Origin: Corallococcus macrosporus DSM 14697
GTDB taxonomy: Bacteria; Myxococcota; Myxococcia; Myxococcales; Myxococcaceae
DNA length: 64,000 nt
Direction of reading: 5' to 3'
Assembly: GCF_002305895.1 (NCBI RefSeq)
Contig: NZ_CP022203.1
Span: 1,218,501-1,282,500, forward strand
A program made the position numbers and the translations under genes. Below are positions 52,471-61,714 of this stretch, piece by piece; position 1 is the stretch's first letter, and every line of letters begins with the position of its first letter. A model generated the notes under the pieces. It worked only from the letters and a program-made list of their open reading frames with translations, had not been told where the DNA came from and ran no database searches.

Positions 52471-53139
52471 TCAGGACGCTTCCATGTCTCGGATGGCCAG
52501 GAGCTGGAACGCGTGCTGGGGCCAGCGCGTGGCGAAGGGCTCGGTGAGGATGGACAGGCGGCTGCCCAGGCGGAAGGGCCGGATGCGCGGCAGCGCGTAG
52601 TCGCCGCGCAGGGGCTTCCAGCCGCTCATGCCGGTGACGCGGTAGCCGCGCAGCTCGAAGTCGTAGACCTCCCAGCCGGAGCGGTGCACCTGGTGGACGT
52701 TGTCGTCCCACTCGTCCTGGGGCAGGAAGCCGTTGGGCGTGAAGATGATGACGCGCTTGCGCGCCAGCGACTCCATCATCTCCAGCAGCCGGAAGCCGTC
52801 CTGCTTCTCGAAGTGCTCGATGACGTCCAGCGCGACGACGGCGTCGAAGCGCTTCGGCCCGAAGTGCCTGCCCGCCTCCAGCAGGTCCATGCAGTGGTAT
52901 TCGCGGTGGATGCCCGCCGCGCGGCTGCGCTCGATGCTGGTCGGGTGGCCATCCACGCCCACGGTGTGCGGCAGCAGGTGGGAGAAGCTGTGCAGCGGCG
53001 AGCGCGAGCCACAGCCGATGTCCAGCACGCTGTCACAGGTGCCGACCAGCGCCTCCTTGAGGGTGCGGTGCAGCACCTCGTGCTCGCCCACGAGGACTTC
53101 GCGCTTCAGGAACTGGAGGACGTTTCCACCGGGCAGCAT
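52471..53139 (-). CDS. SAM-dependent class I methyltransferase
   Basis: 222-aa enzyme. Motif I is SVLDIGCGSRSPLHSF, with GVDGHP as the acidic post-I loop and FDAVVALDVIEHFEKQ as the DVxEH motif. The C-terminal part carries a TPNGFLPQDEWDDN segment common in sugar or lipid methyltransferases. It heads the minus-strand operon of four glycosyltransferases, so methylation of a sugar in the repeat unit is likely. The ATG of MLPGGN is chosen; its ribosome site is weak and an upstream extension would be Arg/Ala-rich and non-conserved. Confidence 0.82.
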   Translation of the reverse strand: MLPGGNVLQFLKREVLVGEHEVLHRTLKEALVGTCDSVLDIGCGSRSPLHSFSHLLPHTVGVDGHPTSIERSRAAGIHREYHCMDLLEAGRHFGPKRFDAVVALDVIEHFEKQDGFRLLEMMESLARKRVIIFTPNGFLPQDEWDDNVHQVHRSGWEVYDFELRGYRVTGMSGWKPLRGDYALPRIRPFRLGSRLSILTEPFATRWPQHAFQLLAIRDMEAS

Positions 53140-53332
53140 GCCGGCGGACCGTAGCCCCGGCGCTCCGCGGAGGGCAACCCTGGCGCGGTGCCCAGGCAGG
53201 CGAGCGCGCCTGGCTCCCGTGCGGGGAACGCGCGTTGCTTGTGGGCCCTGGGCGCTGTCGCTAGCATTTCCTCTTCCCGCGCGCCCTCGCGCTGGCCCTC
53301 CCCGGGACGCCCGGAGCGGGCCGCCCAGCCCC

Positions 53333-54823
53333 ATGAACGCGACCGCAGCGCCCGAAGCCTCCGCCGTCGAAGTCAAGGCGCGTGCCCTGAAGGGCATGTT
53401 CGTCCTGGCCGCCCGGACCGTGGCGTCCCAGGGCCTGCGGGTGGTGAGCGCGCTGTTCCTGTCCCGGCTGCTCTTCCCGTCGGACTACGGCCTCTTCGGC
53501 ATCGTGTCCTACGCGGCCTCCCTGGGGGTGTTCCTGGGCGACCTGGGCCTGAGCGCGGCGCTGGTGCGCCAGCCGCACGAGCCCACGCGGGATGAGACCT
53601 TCACCATCTTCTGGTGCCACCAGGCGCTCACCGCCGCCGTCGTGGCCGTCGTCTGCCTGCTGGCGCCCCAGCTCACGCGAGGCTACGCGCTGGGGGACGG
53701 GGCGGTGCCCATGGTGTGGGCGCTGGCGCTGGGGCTGTTCCTGTCCTCGCTGCGCGTGATTCCGCTGATGGCGCTGGAGCGCCAGCTCGCCTTCCCCGTC
53801 ATCGCGCGCGCGGAGCTGATTGAGAACGTGGTGCAGGTCATCACCACCATCTCCCTGGCGGCGCTGGGCTTTGGCGCGTGGGCGCTGGCGCTGGGCGGCC
53901 TGGTGCGCGGCGGGGTGGGGCTGGTGCTCATCTGGTGGGCCTCGCCCTGGCGTCCGCGGGGACGCTTCCGCGTGGACGTGCTGCGGCGGCTGTTGGGCTT
54001 CGGGCTGGCGTTCCAGCTCCCGCCCCTGGTGGCGGCGATGGTGGCCGGCTGGGTGCCGCTGGTGGTGGGGCACCTCCTGGGCAAGGACGCGGTGGGCCTG
54101 GTCAACTGGGCCTGGGCGCTGGCCTCCACGCCGATGATGCTGAGCGTGGTGCTCAACCGCGTGGCCTTCCCCGCCTACTGCCGGCTGCAGGATGACCCGG
54201 AGGGCTTCGCGGACTACCTGCGCACCTCGCTGCGCCGGCTGTCGGCGGTGCTGCTGCTGGCCATCCCCGTGGCGGTGCTCGCCGTCCCCGTGGCGGTGCC
54301 CCTCTTCTTCGGCGCGCGCTGGGTCCCCGCGGTGGTGCTGGTGCAGTGGTTCAGCCTGGAGTGCATCCTGACCACGCTGGTGGGCCTGCTGGCCACGGCG
54401 CAGAACGCGGGGGGCCGCCCCTGGGAGCGGCTGGCCGTCGTGGTGGGGGTGGGCGCGGCGAAGTGGGGGCTGGGGACCTGGGCCATCCAGCGCTTCGGCC
54501 TGGAGGGCATGGGGCCGGCGGGCGTGGCGGTGGGGCTGGCCGAGGTGTGGGTGACGGCGTGGCTGGTGGAGCGGCTCAACCCGGCGATGCGCGGGCTGGC
54601 GCGGCAGGTGGTGGAGCCCTTCGTCACCCTGGGGCTGTTGCTGCTGGGCGCGTGCCTGGCGGCGATGCGGCTGGTGGATGAGGGGGTGGTGGCGCAGGCG
54701 CTGGTGGGCGCCGGGGTGTTCGCCATCCTGGTGTATGTCCGCGAACGGCTGCCGGGGACGCTGCCAGTCCTGGGCGAGCTGAGGCAGATTCTCGAATTCG
54801 TCCGGGCACGGAGGCGCCAATGA
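53333..54823 (+). CDS. wzx: Wzx-type polysaccharide flippase
   Basis: 496-aa protein with about twelve to fourteen transmembrane helices, of the MOP/PST family. It starts VKARALKGMFVLAARTVASQ, and has SRLLFPSDYGLFGIVSYAAS and LVGLLATAQNAGGRPWERL in the usual places. Flippases move the undecaprenyl-linked repeat unit across the inner membrane. The ATG at 53333 is the only start that directly precedes the conserved N-terminus. It heads a short operon with two GT2 genes, joined by a 4-bp overlap. It is divergent from the methyltransferase-led operon. Confidence 0.9.
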   Translation: MNATAAPEASAVEVKARALKGMFVLAARTVASQGLRVVSALFLSRLLFPSDYGLFGIVSYAASLGVFLGDLGLSAALVRQPHEPTRDETFTIFWCHQALTAAVVAVVCLLAPQLTRGYALGDGAVPMVWALALGLFLSSLRVIPLMALERQLAFPVIARAELIENVVQVITTISLAALGFGAWALALGGLVRGGVGLVLIWWASPWRPRGRFRVDVLRRLLGFGLAFQLPPLVAAMVAGWVPLVVGHLLGKDAVGLVNWAWALASTPMMLSVVLNRVAFPAYCRLQDDPEGFADYLRTSLRRLSAVLLLAIPVAVLAVPVAVPLFFGARWVPAVVLVQWFSLECILTTLVGLLATAQNAGGRPWERLAVVVGVGAAKWGLGTWAIQRFGLEGMGPAGVAVGLAEVWVTAWLVERLNPAMRGLARQVVEPFVTLGLLLLGACLAAMRLVDEGVVAQALVGAGVFAILVYVRERLPGTLPVLGELRQILEFVRARRRQ

Positions 54824-55770
54824 AGAAGCCAGACCTGGTCATCTCCATCGTCAATCACAGCAACCCGGAGCTGCTGCACGACTGTCTGCGCACGCTGTAC
54901 GCGACGACGCGAGACTGCTCCTTCGAGGTCTGGATTGTCGACAACGCCACCGGCGGGCGCGGCGTGGACGCCATGCGGCGCGACTTCCCCCAGGTGCGCT
55001 GGCTCTTCAACTCGGAGCGCAAGGGCTTCTCCGCCAACCACAACCAGGTGCTGCGCCAGGCACGGGGCCGCCACTTCTGCATCTTCAACGACGACACCAT
55101 CGTCCACGAGGGCGCCTTCGACGCGCTGGTGCGCTTCATGGATGACAACCCGCGCGTGGGCATGGCGGGCGCGCGGCTGTTGAACGCGGACGGCACCATC
55201 CAGAACTGCACCTTCCGGCCCATGTCGCTGGCCGGGCAGCTCTTCGACATCGTCTTCCTGCCGCGCCCCCTCCACTTCCTCAAGGCAATGGCCATCGACC
55301 CGGCGCAGTACGGCCACGACGAGGCCCGGGTGAACTGGGTGCTGGGGGCCTGCATCGTCGTGCGCGAGGAGGCGCTCGCGGAGGTGGGGCTGCTCGACGA
55401 GCAACTGTCCCCGCTGGGCAACACCGAGGACACCGACTGGTGCGTGCGGGCCTGGAAGGCGGGCTGGGAGGTGGCCTTCTGCCCGGAGGCGGTGATTACG
55501 CACCTGACGAGCCGCTCGTTCCGTCCGTCCGACACCGGCGCGGACAAGGTGCGCATCGAGCTGTGGCGCACCCGGCTGGCGTACTTCCGCAAGCACCACG
55601 GCCGGCTGCACGAGGCGGCCATGCGGGCCATCCTGGTGGGGACGCTGCCCTACAACTCGGCGGTGCTGACGCAGACGCTGCTGCGCGGGCGCATGCGCCT
55701 GCCGGAGTACCGCAAGCAGCTGGCCACCTTCCTGGGCATCTCCCAGATGGGCCTGCGCGCCCGCGTGTGA
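54820..55770 (+). CDS. GT2 glycosyltransferase (rhamnosyltransferase-like)
   Basis: 316-aa inverting GT-A enzyme. It begins DLVISIVNHSNPELLHDCL, has WIVDNATGG, the donor-binding CIFNDDTIVH (DxD-type) and TEDTDWCVRAWKAGWEV, which supplies the catalytic base region. The pattern is that of WbbL-type rhamnosyltransferases, but the sugar is not certain. The ATG overlaps the flippase stop by 4 bp. Confidence 0.87.
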   Translation: MKKPDLVISIVNHSNPELLHDCLRTLYATTRDCSFEVWIVDNATGGRGVDAMRRDFPQVRWLFNSERKGFSANHNQVLRQARGRHFCIFNDDTIVHEGAFDALVRFMDDNPRVGMAGARLLNADGTIQNCTFRPMSLAGQLFDIVFLPRPLHFLKAMAIDPAQYGHDEARVNWVLGACIVVREEALAEVGLLDEQLSPLGNTEDTDWCVRAWKAGWEVAFCPEAVITHLTSRSFRPSDTGADKVRIELWRTRLAYFRKHHGRLHEAAMRAILVGTLPYNSAVLTQTLLRGRMRLPEYRKQLATFLGISQMGLRARV

Positions 55771-55771
55771 C

Positions 55772-56689
55772 ATGCCCTTCTTCTCCGTCGTCATCCCCAC
55801 GTACAACCGGGCGCGCCTCCTGGAGGTGGCGCTCGACTCGGTGTTCGCGCAGGAGGAGCGCGACTTCGAGGTGCTCGTCGTGGATGACGGCTCCACCGAC
55901 GACACGTTGGAGCTGCTGGCCCGCTACGGCGGGCGGGTGCGCGTGCTCGGGCAGCCCAACGCGGGGCCCGGCGCCGCGCGCAACCTGGGCATCCAGGAGG
56001 CCCGGGGCACCTACGTGGCCTTCCTGGACAGTGACGACGTGTGGTTCCCCTGGACGCTGGCCACGTACCGGCGGGTGCTCGAAGCGGAGGGCGGGACGTC
56101 GCTGGTGCTGGGCACGTCGACGCTGTTCTCCCGGGTGGAGTCCCTGGCGGGCGTGGCCCGCGAGCCGCTCCAGGTGCTGCGCTTCACGGACTACCTGGCC
56201 AGCGCCGGGGACAGGACGCCGCGCACCGCGTGCGTGCTGGCGGTGCGCACGGAGGCGCTGCGGCGCGTGGGCGGCTTCACCCCGCTGCGCATCAGCGGCG
56301 AGGACTACGACTTGCTGTACCGGCTGGGCACGGAGCCGGGCTTCGCCTGGGTGCGCGCGCCCGTGGTGGTGGGCTACCGGCAGCATGAGGGCTCCACGTC
56401 CACGTCCCTGGAGTCCGGCTACCGGGGCACGCGGTACCTGTTGGAGCAGGAGCGCCTGGGGCGCTACCCGGGAGGCGCCGCCCGCAGGCGCGAGCGGCTG
56501 GAGATGCTGCTCTACAGCCTGCGCCATGTGTCGCACTGGCTTTTGTCCCAGCGCCGCGTGGACCTGGCGTTGGATTTGTACCGGCGCGGCCTGCCGCTCC
56601 ACCTGGCGGTGCCGCGCTGGCGCTACATGCTGGGCTTCCCGCCGTGGGCGGTGGCCACCACCGTGCGCCAGCGCGTGACGGGCCGCTGA
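55772..56689 (+). CDS. GT2 glycosyltransferase (family A)
   Basis: 305-aa GT-A enzyme. It begins FFSVVIPTYNRARLLEVAL and has LVVDDGSTDDTLELL, the DxD-like AFLDSDDVWFP, and SGEDYDLLYRLG as the ED-type catalytic motif. It starts 1 bp after the preceding stop, so it is the third gene of the flippase operon. Its stop lies 1 bp from that of the convergent small gene. Confidence 0.88.
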   Translation: MPFFSVVIPTYNRARLLEVALDSVFAQEERDFEVLVVDDGSTDDTLELLARYGGRVRVLGQPNAGPGAARNLGIQEARGTYVAFLDSDDVWFPWTLATYRRVLEAEGGTSLVLGTSTLFSRVESLAGVAREPLQVLRFTDYLASAGDRTPRTACVLAVRTEALRRVGGFTPLRISGEDYDLLYRLGTEPGFAWVRAPVVVGYRQHEGSTSTSLESGYRGTRYLLEQERLGRYPGGAARRRERLEMLLYSLRHVSHWLLSQRRVDLALDLYRRGLPLHLAVPRWRYMLGFPPWAVATTVRQRVTGR

Positions 56690-56690
56690 C

Positions 56691-57245
56691 TCAGCGTCCG
56701 CCGCCGCCCATCAATCCGCCCAGCAGGCCCCCCAGGCCGCCGCCTCCGCCGCCGGGCGTGTCGCCCCCGCCGCCCGCGCCGGCCAGCAGCGGCACCGCGG
56801 AGAGGATGCGGCCCATGAGCGCGGGGTCCAGGCGCGACTTGAGGAAGTTCAGCAGCAGGGGCGCGACGAGGGACGCCTTGCTCGCGTCGATGTTGAAGCG
56901 CCCCAGCAGGGCCGCCACGGCGGCCACGTCACCGGCGTGCCCCGCGGCGCCGCCCAGCGCGCTCAGCATGCCGCCCGAGCCGCCTTCCTGGCCGGACATG
57001 AGGCCCCCCAGCGCGCCCATCAGCCCGCCGCCCGCGTCGGGCGCCGTCTGGGGCGCGGACGTGGCGCTGGGGGCCTGCCGCCAGGTCTCCAGCTCCGGAA
57101 CCGCCTGGCCCATCTGGCTCGCCGCGTCGGGGCCCAGCTTCTCCTGCACCGTGCCCTGCACCATCTTCAGCAGCGAGCCCGCCAGCCCCTGCGCCTGCGT
57201 CCCATTCACCCCGAGCTGCTGAGAGAGCTGTCCGATGAGGTCCAT
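56691..57245 (-). CDS. DUF2780/DUF937-like Gly-rich protein
   Basis: 184-aa protein without signal peptide or membrane helix. The N-terminal part (MDLIGQLSQQLGVNGTQAQGLAGSLLKMVQG) and the middle (DVAAVAALLGRFNIDASKASLVAPLLLNFLKS) resemble small helical families DUF2780/DUF937 of unknown function. The ends of the chain and the centre are very Gly-rich. It is divergent from the ROK gene and convergent with the GT2 operon. Its presence in the locus may be incidental. Confidence 0.6.
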   Translation of the reverse strand: MDLIGQLSQQLGVNGTQAQGLAGSLLKMVQGTVQEKLGPDAASQMGQAVPELETWRQAPSATSAPQTAPDAGGGLMGALGGLMSGQEGGSGGMLSALGGAAGHAGDVAAVAALLGRFNIDASKASLVAPLLLNFLKSRLDPALMGRILSAVPLLAGAGGGGDTPGGGGGGLGGLLGGLMGGGGR

Positions 57246-57470
57246 CCCTTGCTCCTTTCCTGTCGCGCGTCCGTGTGGAGCGCCTTTCTAGCGGGCCCCG
57301 CGAGGCGGCGCGGAGGCGTTGGTGGGGAACCGTTGCTCACGGACAGGCCGGGCGGCACGCAGGCCGGCCGCTCCGCCGCCTGCTCGCCGCCTCCACGCGG
57401 CCGGTTTGGACTGCGCATCTTCGCTGGGGAGGCACGGGCGCCGTGCCCGGTCCCCGGCCGGAGGCGTGTG

Positions 57471-58493
57471 ATGCGGGAGGCGAACGCGGTGGGCTCGCGG
57501 CGGGAGACGGCGGCGCGTGACACCCCGGAGTGCTGGGGCGGGGTCGACCTGGGCGGGACGAAGATCGAGGCCGTGGTGGTGGACCGCGCGGGCACCGTCC
57601 TGGGGAAGCTGCGCCAGCCCACGCCCGCCGACGGCGAGCCCGGCGACGTGGTGCGCGCCATCCATGACACCCTGGAGGGGGCGGCGCACGCCGCGGGCCT
57701 GACGCCGCGCCAGCTCCTGGGCGTGGGCGTGGGCGCGCCCGGCGCGGTGAACGCCAACGAGGGCACGCTGGCGCACGTCAGCAACGTGGGCCGCGGCTGG
57801 ACGGCGCCGTACCCGGTGGCGGGGGAGTTGGGCGCGCGCGTGGGCTGCCCCGTGGCGCTGGGCAACGACGTGCAGGTGGCGGTGGCGGCCGAGTACCGGC
57901 TGGGCGCGGGCAGGCCCTACCGCTCCCTGCTGGGCGTCTGGTGGGGGACGGGCGTGGGCGGAGGCCTGGTGCTGGACGGCGTGCCGTGGCGCGGCCGGGG
58001 CGCGGCGGGCGAGGTGGGCCACATGGTGGTGAAGCCGGGAGGCGCCCGCTGCGGCTGTGGCCGGCGTGGCTGCCTGGAGGCCTACGCGGGCCGCGCGTCC
58101 ATGGAGCGCCGCGCCCGCACGGCCGTGTGCCACGGCGAGGCGACCGTCCTCTTCGACTTGATGCGGAAGAAGGGCCGCACCCGGTTGACCAGCAGCATCT
58201 GGGCCCGGGCGCTGGCGCACGAGGACGCGCTGGCCACGTGGCTCATCGGCCGCGCGGTGCGGATGCTGGGCGTGGGGCTCGCCTCCGCCATCAACCTGCT
58301 GGACGTGGAGGCGGTGGTGCTGGGCGGCGGCCTGGGCACGCGGCTGGGCCCCGACTTCGCCGGCCGCATCCATGAGGCCATGCGCCCGCACATCTTCGTC
58401 CCGGAACGCCAGCCGCCCGTGCGCGTCGCTGAACTGGGAGAACTTTCCGGTGCCATTGGCGCCGCGCTGCTGGCCCAGCCGCCGCTGGGCTGA
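57471..58493 (+). CDS. ROK-family sugar kinase
   Basis: 340-aa kinase of the ROK family. The N-terminal phosphate loop is GVDLGGTKIEAVVVD (about 24-38), and the zinc motif is CGCGRRGCLEAYAG (about 194-207), with the GEVGHMVV active-site Glu/His before it. Glucokinase is the best guess, but other hexose or N-acetylhexosamine kinases share these motifs. The ATG at 57471 has GGAGG 6 nt upstream; an in-frame upstream extension would run through a non-coding region. Phosphorylated sugars could feed nucleotide-sugar synthesis for the polysaccharide, which is an inference from position. Confidence 0.85.
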   Translation: MREANAVGSRRETAARDTPECWGGVDLGGTKIEAVVVDRAGTVLGKLRQPTPADGEPGDVVRAIHDTLEGAAHAAGLTPRQLLGVGVGAPGAVNANEGTLAHVSNVGRGWTAPYPVAGELGARVGCPVALGNDVQVAVAAEYRLGAGRPYRSLLGVWWGTGVGGGLVLDGVPWRGRGAAGEVGHMVVKPGGARCGCGRRGCLEAYAGRASMERRARTAVCHGEATVLFDLMRKKGRTRLTSSIWARALAHEDALATWLIGRAVRMLGVGLASAINLLDVEAVVLGGGLGTRLGPDFAGRIHEAMRPHIFVPERQPPVRVAELGELSGAIGAALLAQPPLG

Positions 58494-58655
58494 GGCGCGC
58501 CCCGGTATCCGGGGGCTGGGGCGCCGCGCCGGGCGCATGCCCACACACAGCGTGGCAGGGGGCGAGAACCCGACCCACGTCGCATGGAATGCCCCAGCCC
58601 CTGTCAGGTAGTCTCCGCGCCTCCTCGCTCCCTGGTCGATTGGAGGCACTTGTCG

Positions 58656-60557
58656 TTGGCACGCCGCACACGGATTCCACAGACCCTGTTCTTCCAGCGG
58701 CCGCCCTCCAACCTGTGGCCGTTGGTGGGCGTCCTCCTGGCCTCGGCGGTGCTCGTCGGGGCCATGGAGCTGACCATCGCCATCTTCTCCAGCGTGGGCC
58801 TGGAGGGCATCACCCAGCGCAACGCCTACTCGATGCTCCTCAGCGTGGGCGTCATCTCGGCGGTGACGGGCCTGCTGTGGGCGGTGACGAACCGGGTGGG
58901 CATCTCGGTGGCGCTGGTGATGTCGGCGATGCTCTTCACCGTCACCCTGCACATCCGGAAGGTGCAGCTCATCGACCGGCCGCTGATGCCCTGGGACTTC
59001 CTGGAGTGGCGGCAGGTGACGGCGCTGGCGCCCACGCTGCTGCCCGGCGGCGGCGCCCTGGCCGCCATCGGTTCGTGTCTGTTGCTGGTGGCCATGCTCT
59101 TCGTCATGGCCCGCGCGGTGGCGCGCGGCACGCCCCGGTATCCGCTGCCCAAGGCCGGACGCCGCAACCTGGCGCTGGCGGCGGTGGCGTACCTGCTGGT
59201 CATCATCTTCCAGCAGCACCTGCCCGTGCGGCGCGTCTTCAACCGCTTCGGCATTTACGACCAGGTGTGGGACCAGCGCTCCAACTTCCAGATGAACGGG
59301 CTCACGCTGATGATGCTCTGGAACTGGGAGGGCCTGCGGCTGGCGCCGGGCGGTGAGTACTCACAGGAGAAGGTCCACGCGGCCCTGGGCGTCCCGCCGG
59401 GCGTGGTGCCCACCGCGCCCCAGGAGCCCGTGGACGTCGTCGTCTTCATGGCTGAGTCGCTGTGGGACCCGCTGCGGCTGGGCGTCCCCCTCAGCGAGGA
59501 CCCGCTGCCCTTCGTGCGCTCGCTCATGGGCAAGCACAGCTCGGGCAACCTCATCAGCCCGGCCTTCGGCGGCGGCACGGCCAACGCGGAGTTCGAGCTG
59601 CTGACGGGCATGTCCTCGTCGTTCGCCCCGGACGGCGCGTTCCCCTACCAGCACTACGTGCTGCGGCCCGTGGACGCGCTGCCGTCCCTGTTCCGCCGCG
59701 CGGGCTACCAGACGGTGGCCATCCACCCCTTCCACTCCTTCTATTGGAGCCGCGACGTGGTGTACCCGCTGCTGGGCTTCGACTCCTTCCAGTCGCTCAC
59801 GGACTTCCCGTCGCCCCGGCTGGAGGGGCCCTGGGTGTCCGACGAGGAGGTGGTCGACCACATCCTCCACGAGCTGTCCGACGAGCGTCAGCCGCGCTTC
59901 ATCATGGCCGTGACGATGTCCACCCACGGGCCCTACAACCTGCCGCTCACAGGGGAGGAGAAAATCGAGGTCCAGGGCGACACGCTCTCCGCCGACAACC
60001 GGCTGCTCCTGAAGAACTACGTGCACAAGCTGCGGCAGATGGACAAGGCCGTGGAGCGGCTGGTGCGGCGGCTGGAGGCGCGCGAGCGCAAGACGCTGCT
60101 CGTCCTCTTCGGGGACCACCTGCCGATGCTGGGCTCGGACTACGCGACCTACCGCGAGGCGGGCTACTTCCAGGAGCCGTGGACGGACGCGCAGCGCGAG
60201 CGCATGGCGGAGGTCCCCGTGGTGCTCTGGACGAACTTCCCCGCGCCCCGGGAGGAGCTCCACATGAGCATCAGCATGCTCACCCCGCGCATCCTCGAGA
60301 CGGCGGGCATGCGGCCTCCGGGCTTCTTCGCCTTCGTCTCCGAGCTGTCCAAGGTGCTGCCCGTGGTCCGGGGCGATTTGCTGCGCGACGCCTCCGGCGA
60401 ATACCTGCCCACGGGCGACAAAATCCCCCAGGCGCCGGAGCCGGGCTCGTGGGCGGACTGGATGCGGCGCTACCGGCTGCTCACGTACGACAGGCTGGCG
60501 GGCGACAACTTCAGCGCGGCCCAGGCGGCCGGGGCGGTGACTCAGGACTCGCGGTGA
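58656..60557 (+). CDS. LtaS-like membrane phosphotransferase (alkaline phosphatase fold)
   Basis: 633-aa protein with about five transmembrane helices in the first 200 residues, then a periplasmic alkaline phosphatase-fold domain. Metal and catalytic motifs match lipoteichoic-acid-synthase-type enzymes: MAESLWDP with Glu267, GGGTANAEFELLTG with the nucleophile Thr308, HPFHSFYWSR, STHGPYN and LFGDHLPML with Asp487 and His488. Such enzymes move phosphoglycerol or phosphoethanolamine from lipids. The TTG at 58656 has GGAGG 9 nt upstream and is preferred; an ATG at 58584 in the same frame has no good ribosome site. It may decorate the polysaccharide or a membrane glycolipid. Confidence 0.82.
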   Translation: MARRTRIPQTLFFQRPPSNLWPLVGVLLASAVLVGAMELTIAIFSSVGLEGITQRNAYSMLLSVGVISAVTGLLWAVTNRVGISVALVMSAMLFTVTLHIRKVQLIDRPLMPWDFLEWRQVTALAPTLLPGGGALAAIGSCLLLVAMLFVMARAVARGTPRYPLPKAGRRNLALAAVAYLLVIIFQQHLPVRRVFNRFGIYDQVWDQRSNFQMNGLTLMMLWNWEGLRLAPGGEYSQEKVHAALGVPPGVVPTAPQEPVDVVVFMAESLWDPLRLGVPLSEDPLPFVRSLMGKHSSGNLISPAFGGGTANAEFELLTGMSSSFAPDGAFPYQHYVLRPVDALPSLFRRAGYQTVAIHPFHSFYWSRDVVYPLLGFDSFQSLTDFPSPRLEGPWVSDEEVVDHILHELSDERQPRFIMAVTMSTHGPYNLPLTGEEKIEVQGDTLSADNRLLLKNYVHKLRQMDKAVERLVRRLEARERKTLLVLFGDHLPMLGSDYATYREAGYFQEPWTDAQRERMAEVPVVLWTNFPAPREELHMSISMLTPRILETAGMRPPGFFAFVSELSKVLPVVRGDLLRDASGEYLPTGDKIPQAPEPGSWADWMRRYRLLTYDRLAGDNFSAAQAAGAVTQDSR

Positions 60558-61641
60558 CGGGGGCCGCCGGACGCCGCGCCCACCGGGGGAGCCGCTCCTT
60601 GCGCCGCAAGGCGGGCTGCTCCACCCACCGCCACGACAGCGCCGAAAGCACCAGCACGCAGGGGAGCGCCACCGCCGCGTTCACCCACCACGCCGTGCGC
60701 CCGCCCAGCAGCGCGGTGACGGCCTGCTGCACGGGGAAGGCGTAGAGGTAGACGCCGTAGGACAGGTCGCCCCGGCGCCCGAAGTCCGCCAGCGCCCCCA
60801 GGGGCCGGAAGGCGAGGTACAGCACGACGTAGCCGCCCAGGAGCCCGGTGACGATGCGGCAGCCGTACCCGAGCCGCGCCGTGACGAGCCACCCCGCGGC
60901 GCACGCCAGCGCCACCCAGGGGCTCATCCGCACGCGCTCGCGCCACTGGTACAGCGCCACGCCGCCGCCGAAGTACAGGTACAGCTCCGGCCAGAAGCCC
61001 AGCCGCCCGGTGACGAGCGTGGCCACCGCCGCGCCCACCAGGCCGAAGACGACCATGCCCTTGCGCAGCAGGCCCGTGAGGCCCAGGCCCAGCGTCAGCA
61101 GGTAGAAGCCGACCTCGTACTTCAGCGTCCACAGCGAGCCGTTGACGGCGGTGGGGTACGCGTTGCCTTCGAAGACGCCGGGCAGGTGCCACTGAGGCCA
61201 GTTCAAGGCGAGGTTGCCCAGCAGGTACCGCGCGGTGTCCGGGGCCGTGAGGTACTCGCCCAGGGGCAGGCGGGTGAAGGCAGGCCCCAGCACGCCCACC
61301 GTCAGCAGCAGCATGACCCCCAGCGCGGGGAAGATGCGCAGCGCCCGGGCCCAGACGAAGCGCGCCACGTCGGGCGTCCGCTCCCAGCTCCGGGTGATGA
61401 GCACGCCGCTGATGATGAGGAACACCGCGACGCCCAGCCGCCCCAGGGAGAACTGTCCCCGCGTGAAGGCCTCCAGGGGCTCCGCCGTCCCCTTGCCCTC
61501 ACCCAGGGGGAAGGCGTGGCTGAACAGCACGCCCGCCGCCGCGGCGAAGCGCAGGAAGTCCAGGTTGTTGCGGCGCGAGTCGAGGCACGCCTGCAACGTG
61601 TGCGGGGAAGCCGGGGGCATGGGAGCGGGAATCGGTGGCAT
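60511..61641 (-). CDS. Acyltransferase-3 family membrane protein
   Basis: 376-aa protein with about ten transmembrane helices. It has RRNNLDFLRFAAAAGVLFSHAFPL with the catalytic His of the family, then GRLGVAVFLIISGVLITRSW and the Arg-containing RALRIFPALGVML. Members acetylate or succinylate sugars of exopolysaccharide or LPS. Two ATGs (61641 and 61620) are near the start; neither has a strong ribosome site. It overlaps the preceding convergent gene by 47 bp at its 3' end and is divergent from the next. Confidence 0.83.
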   Translation of the reverse strand: MPPIPAPMPPASPHTLQACLDSRRNNLDFLRFAAAAGVLFSHAFPLGEGKGTAEPLEAFTRGQFSLGRLGVAVFLIISGVLITRSWERTPDVARFVWARALRIFPALGVMLLLTVGVLGPAFTRLPLGEYLTAPDTARYLLGNLALNWPQWHLPGVFEGNAYPTAVNGSLWTLKYEVGFYLLTLGLGLTGLLRKGMVVFGLVGAAVATLVTGRLGFWPELYLYFGGGVALYQWRERVRMSPWVALACAAGWLVTARLGYGCRIVTGLLGGYVVLYLAFRPLGALADFGRRGDLSYGVYLYAFPVQQAVTALLGGRTAWWVNAAVALPCVLVLSALSWRWVEQPALRRKERLPRWARRPAAPVTASPESPPRPPGPR

Positions 61642-61714
61642 TCTCGCCCACGCCGCGCACCCATGAAAAGCAGGCAGGCCGCTTCCGGGTGTTCTAGAAG
61701 GCGGCCCCGTCCCC

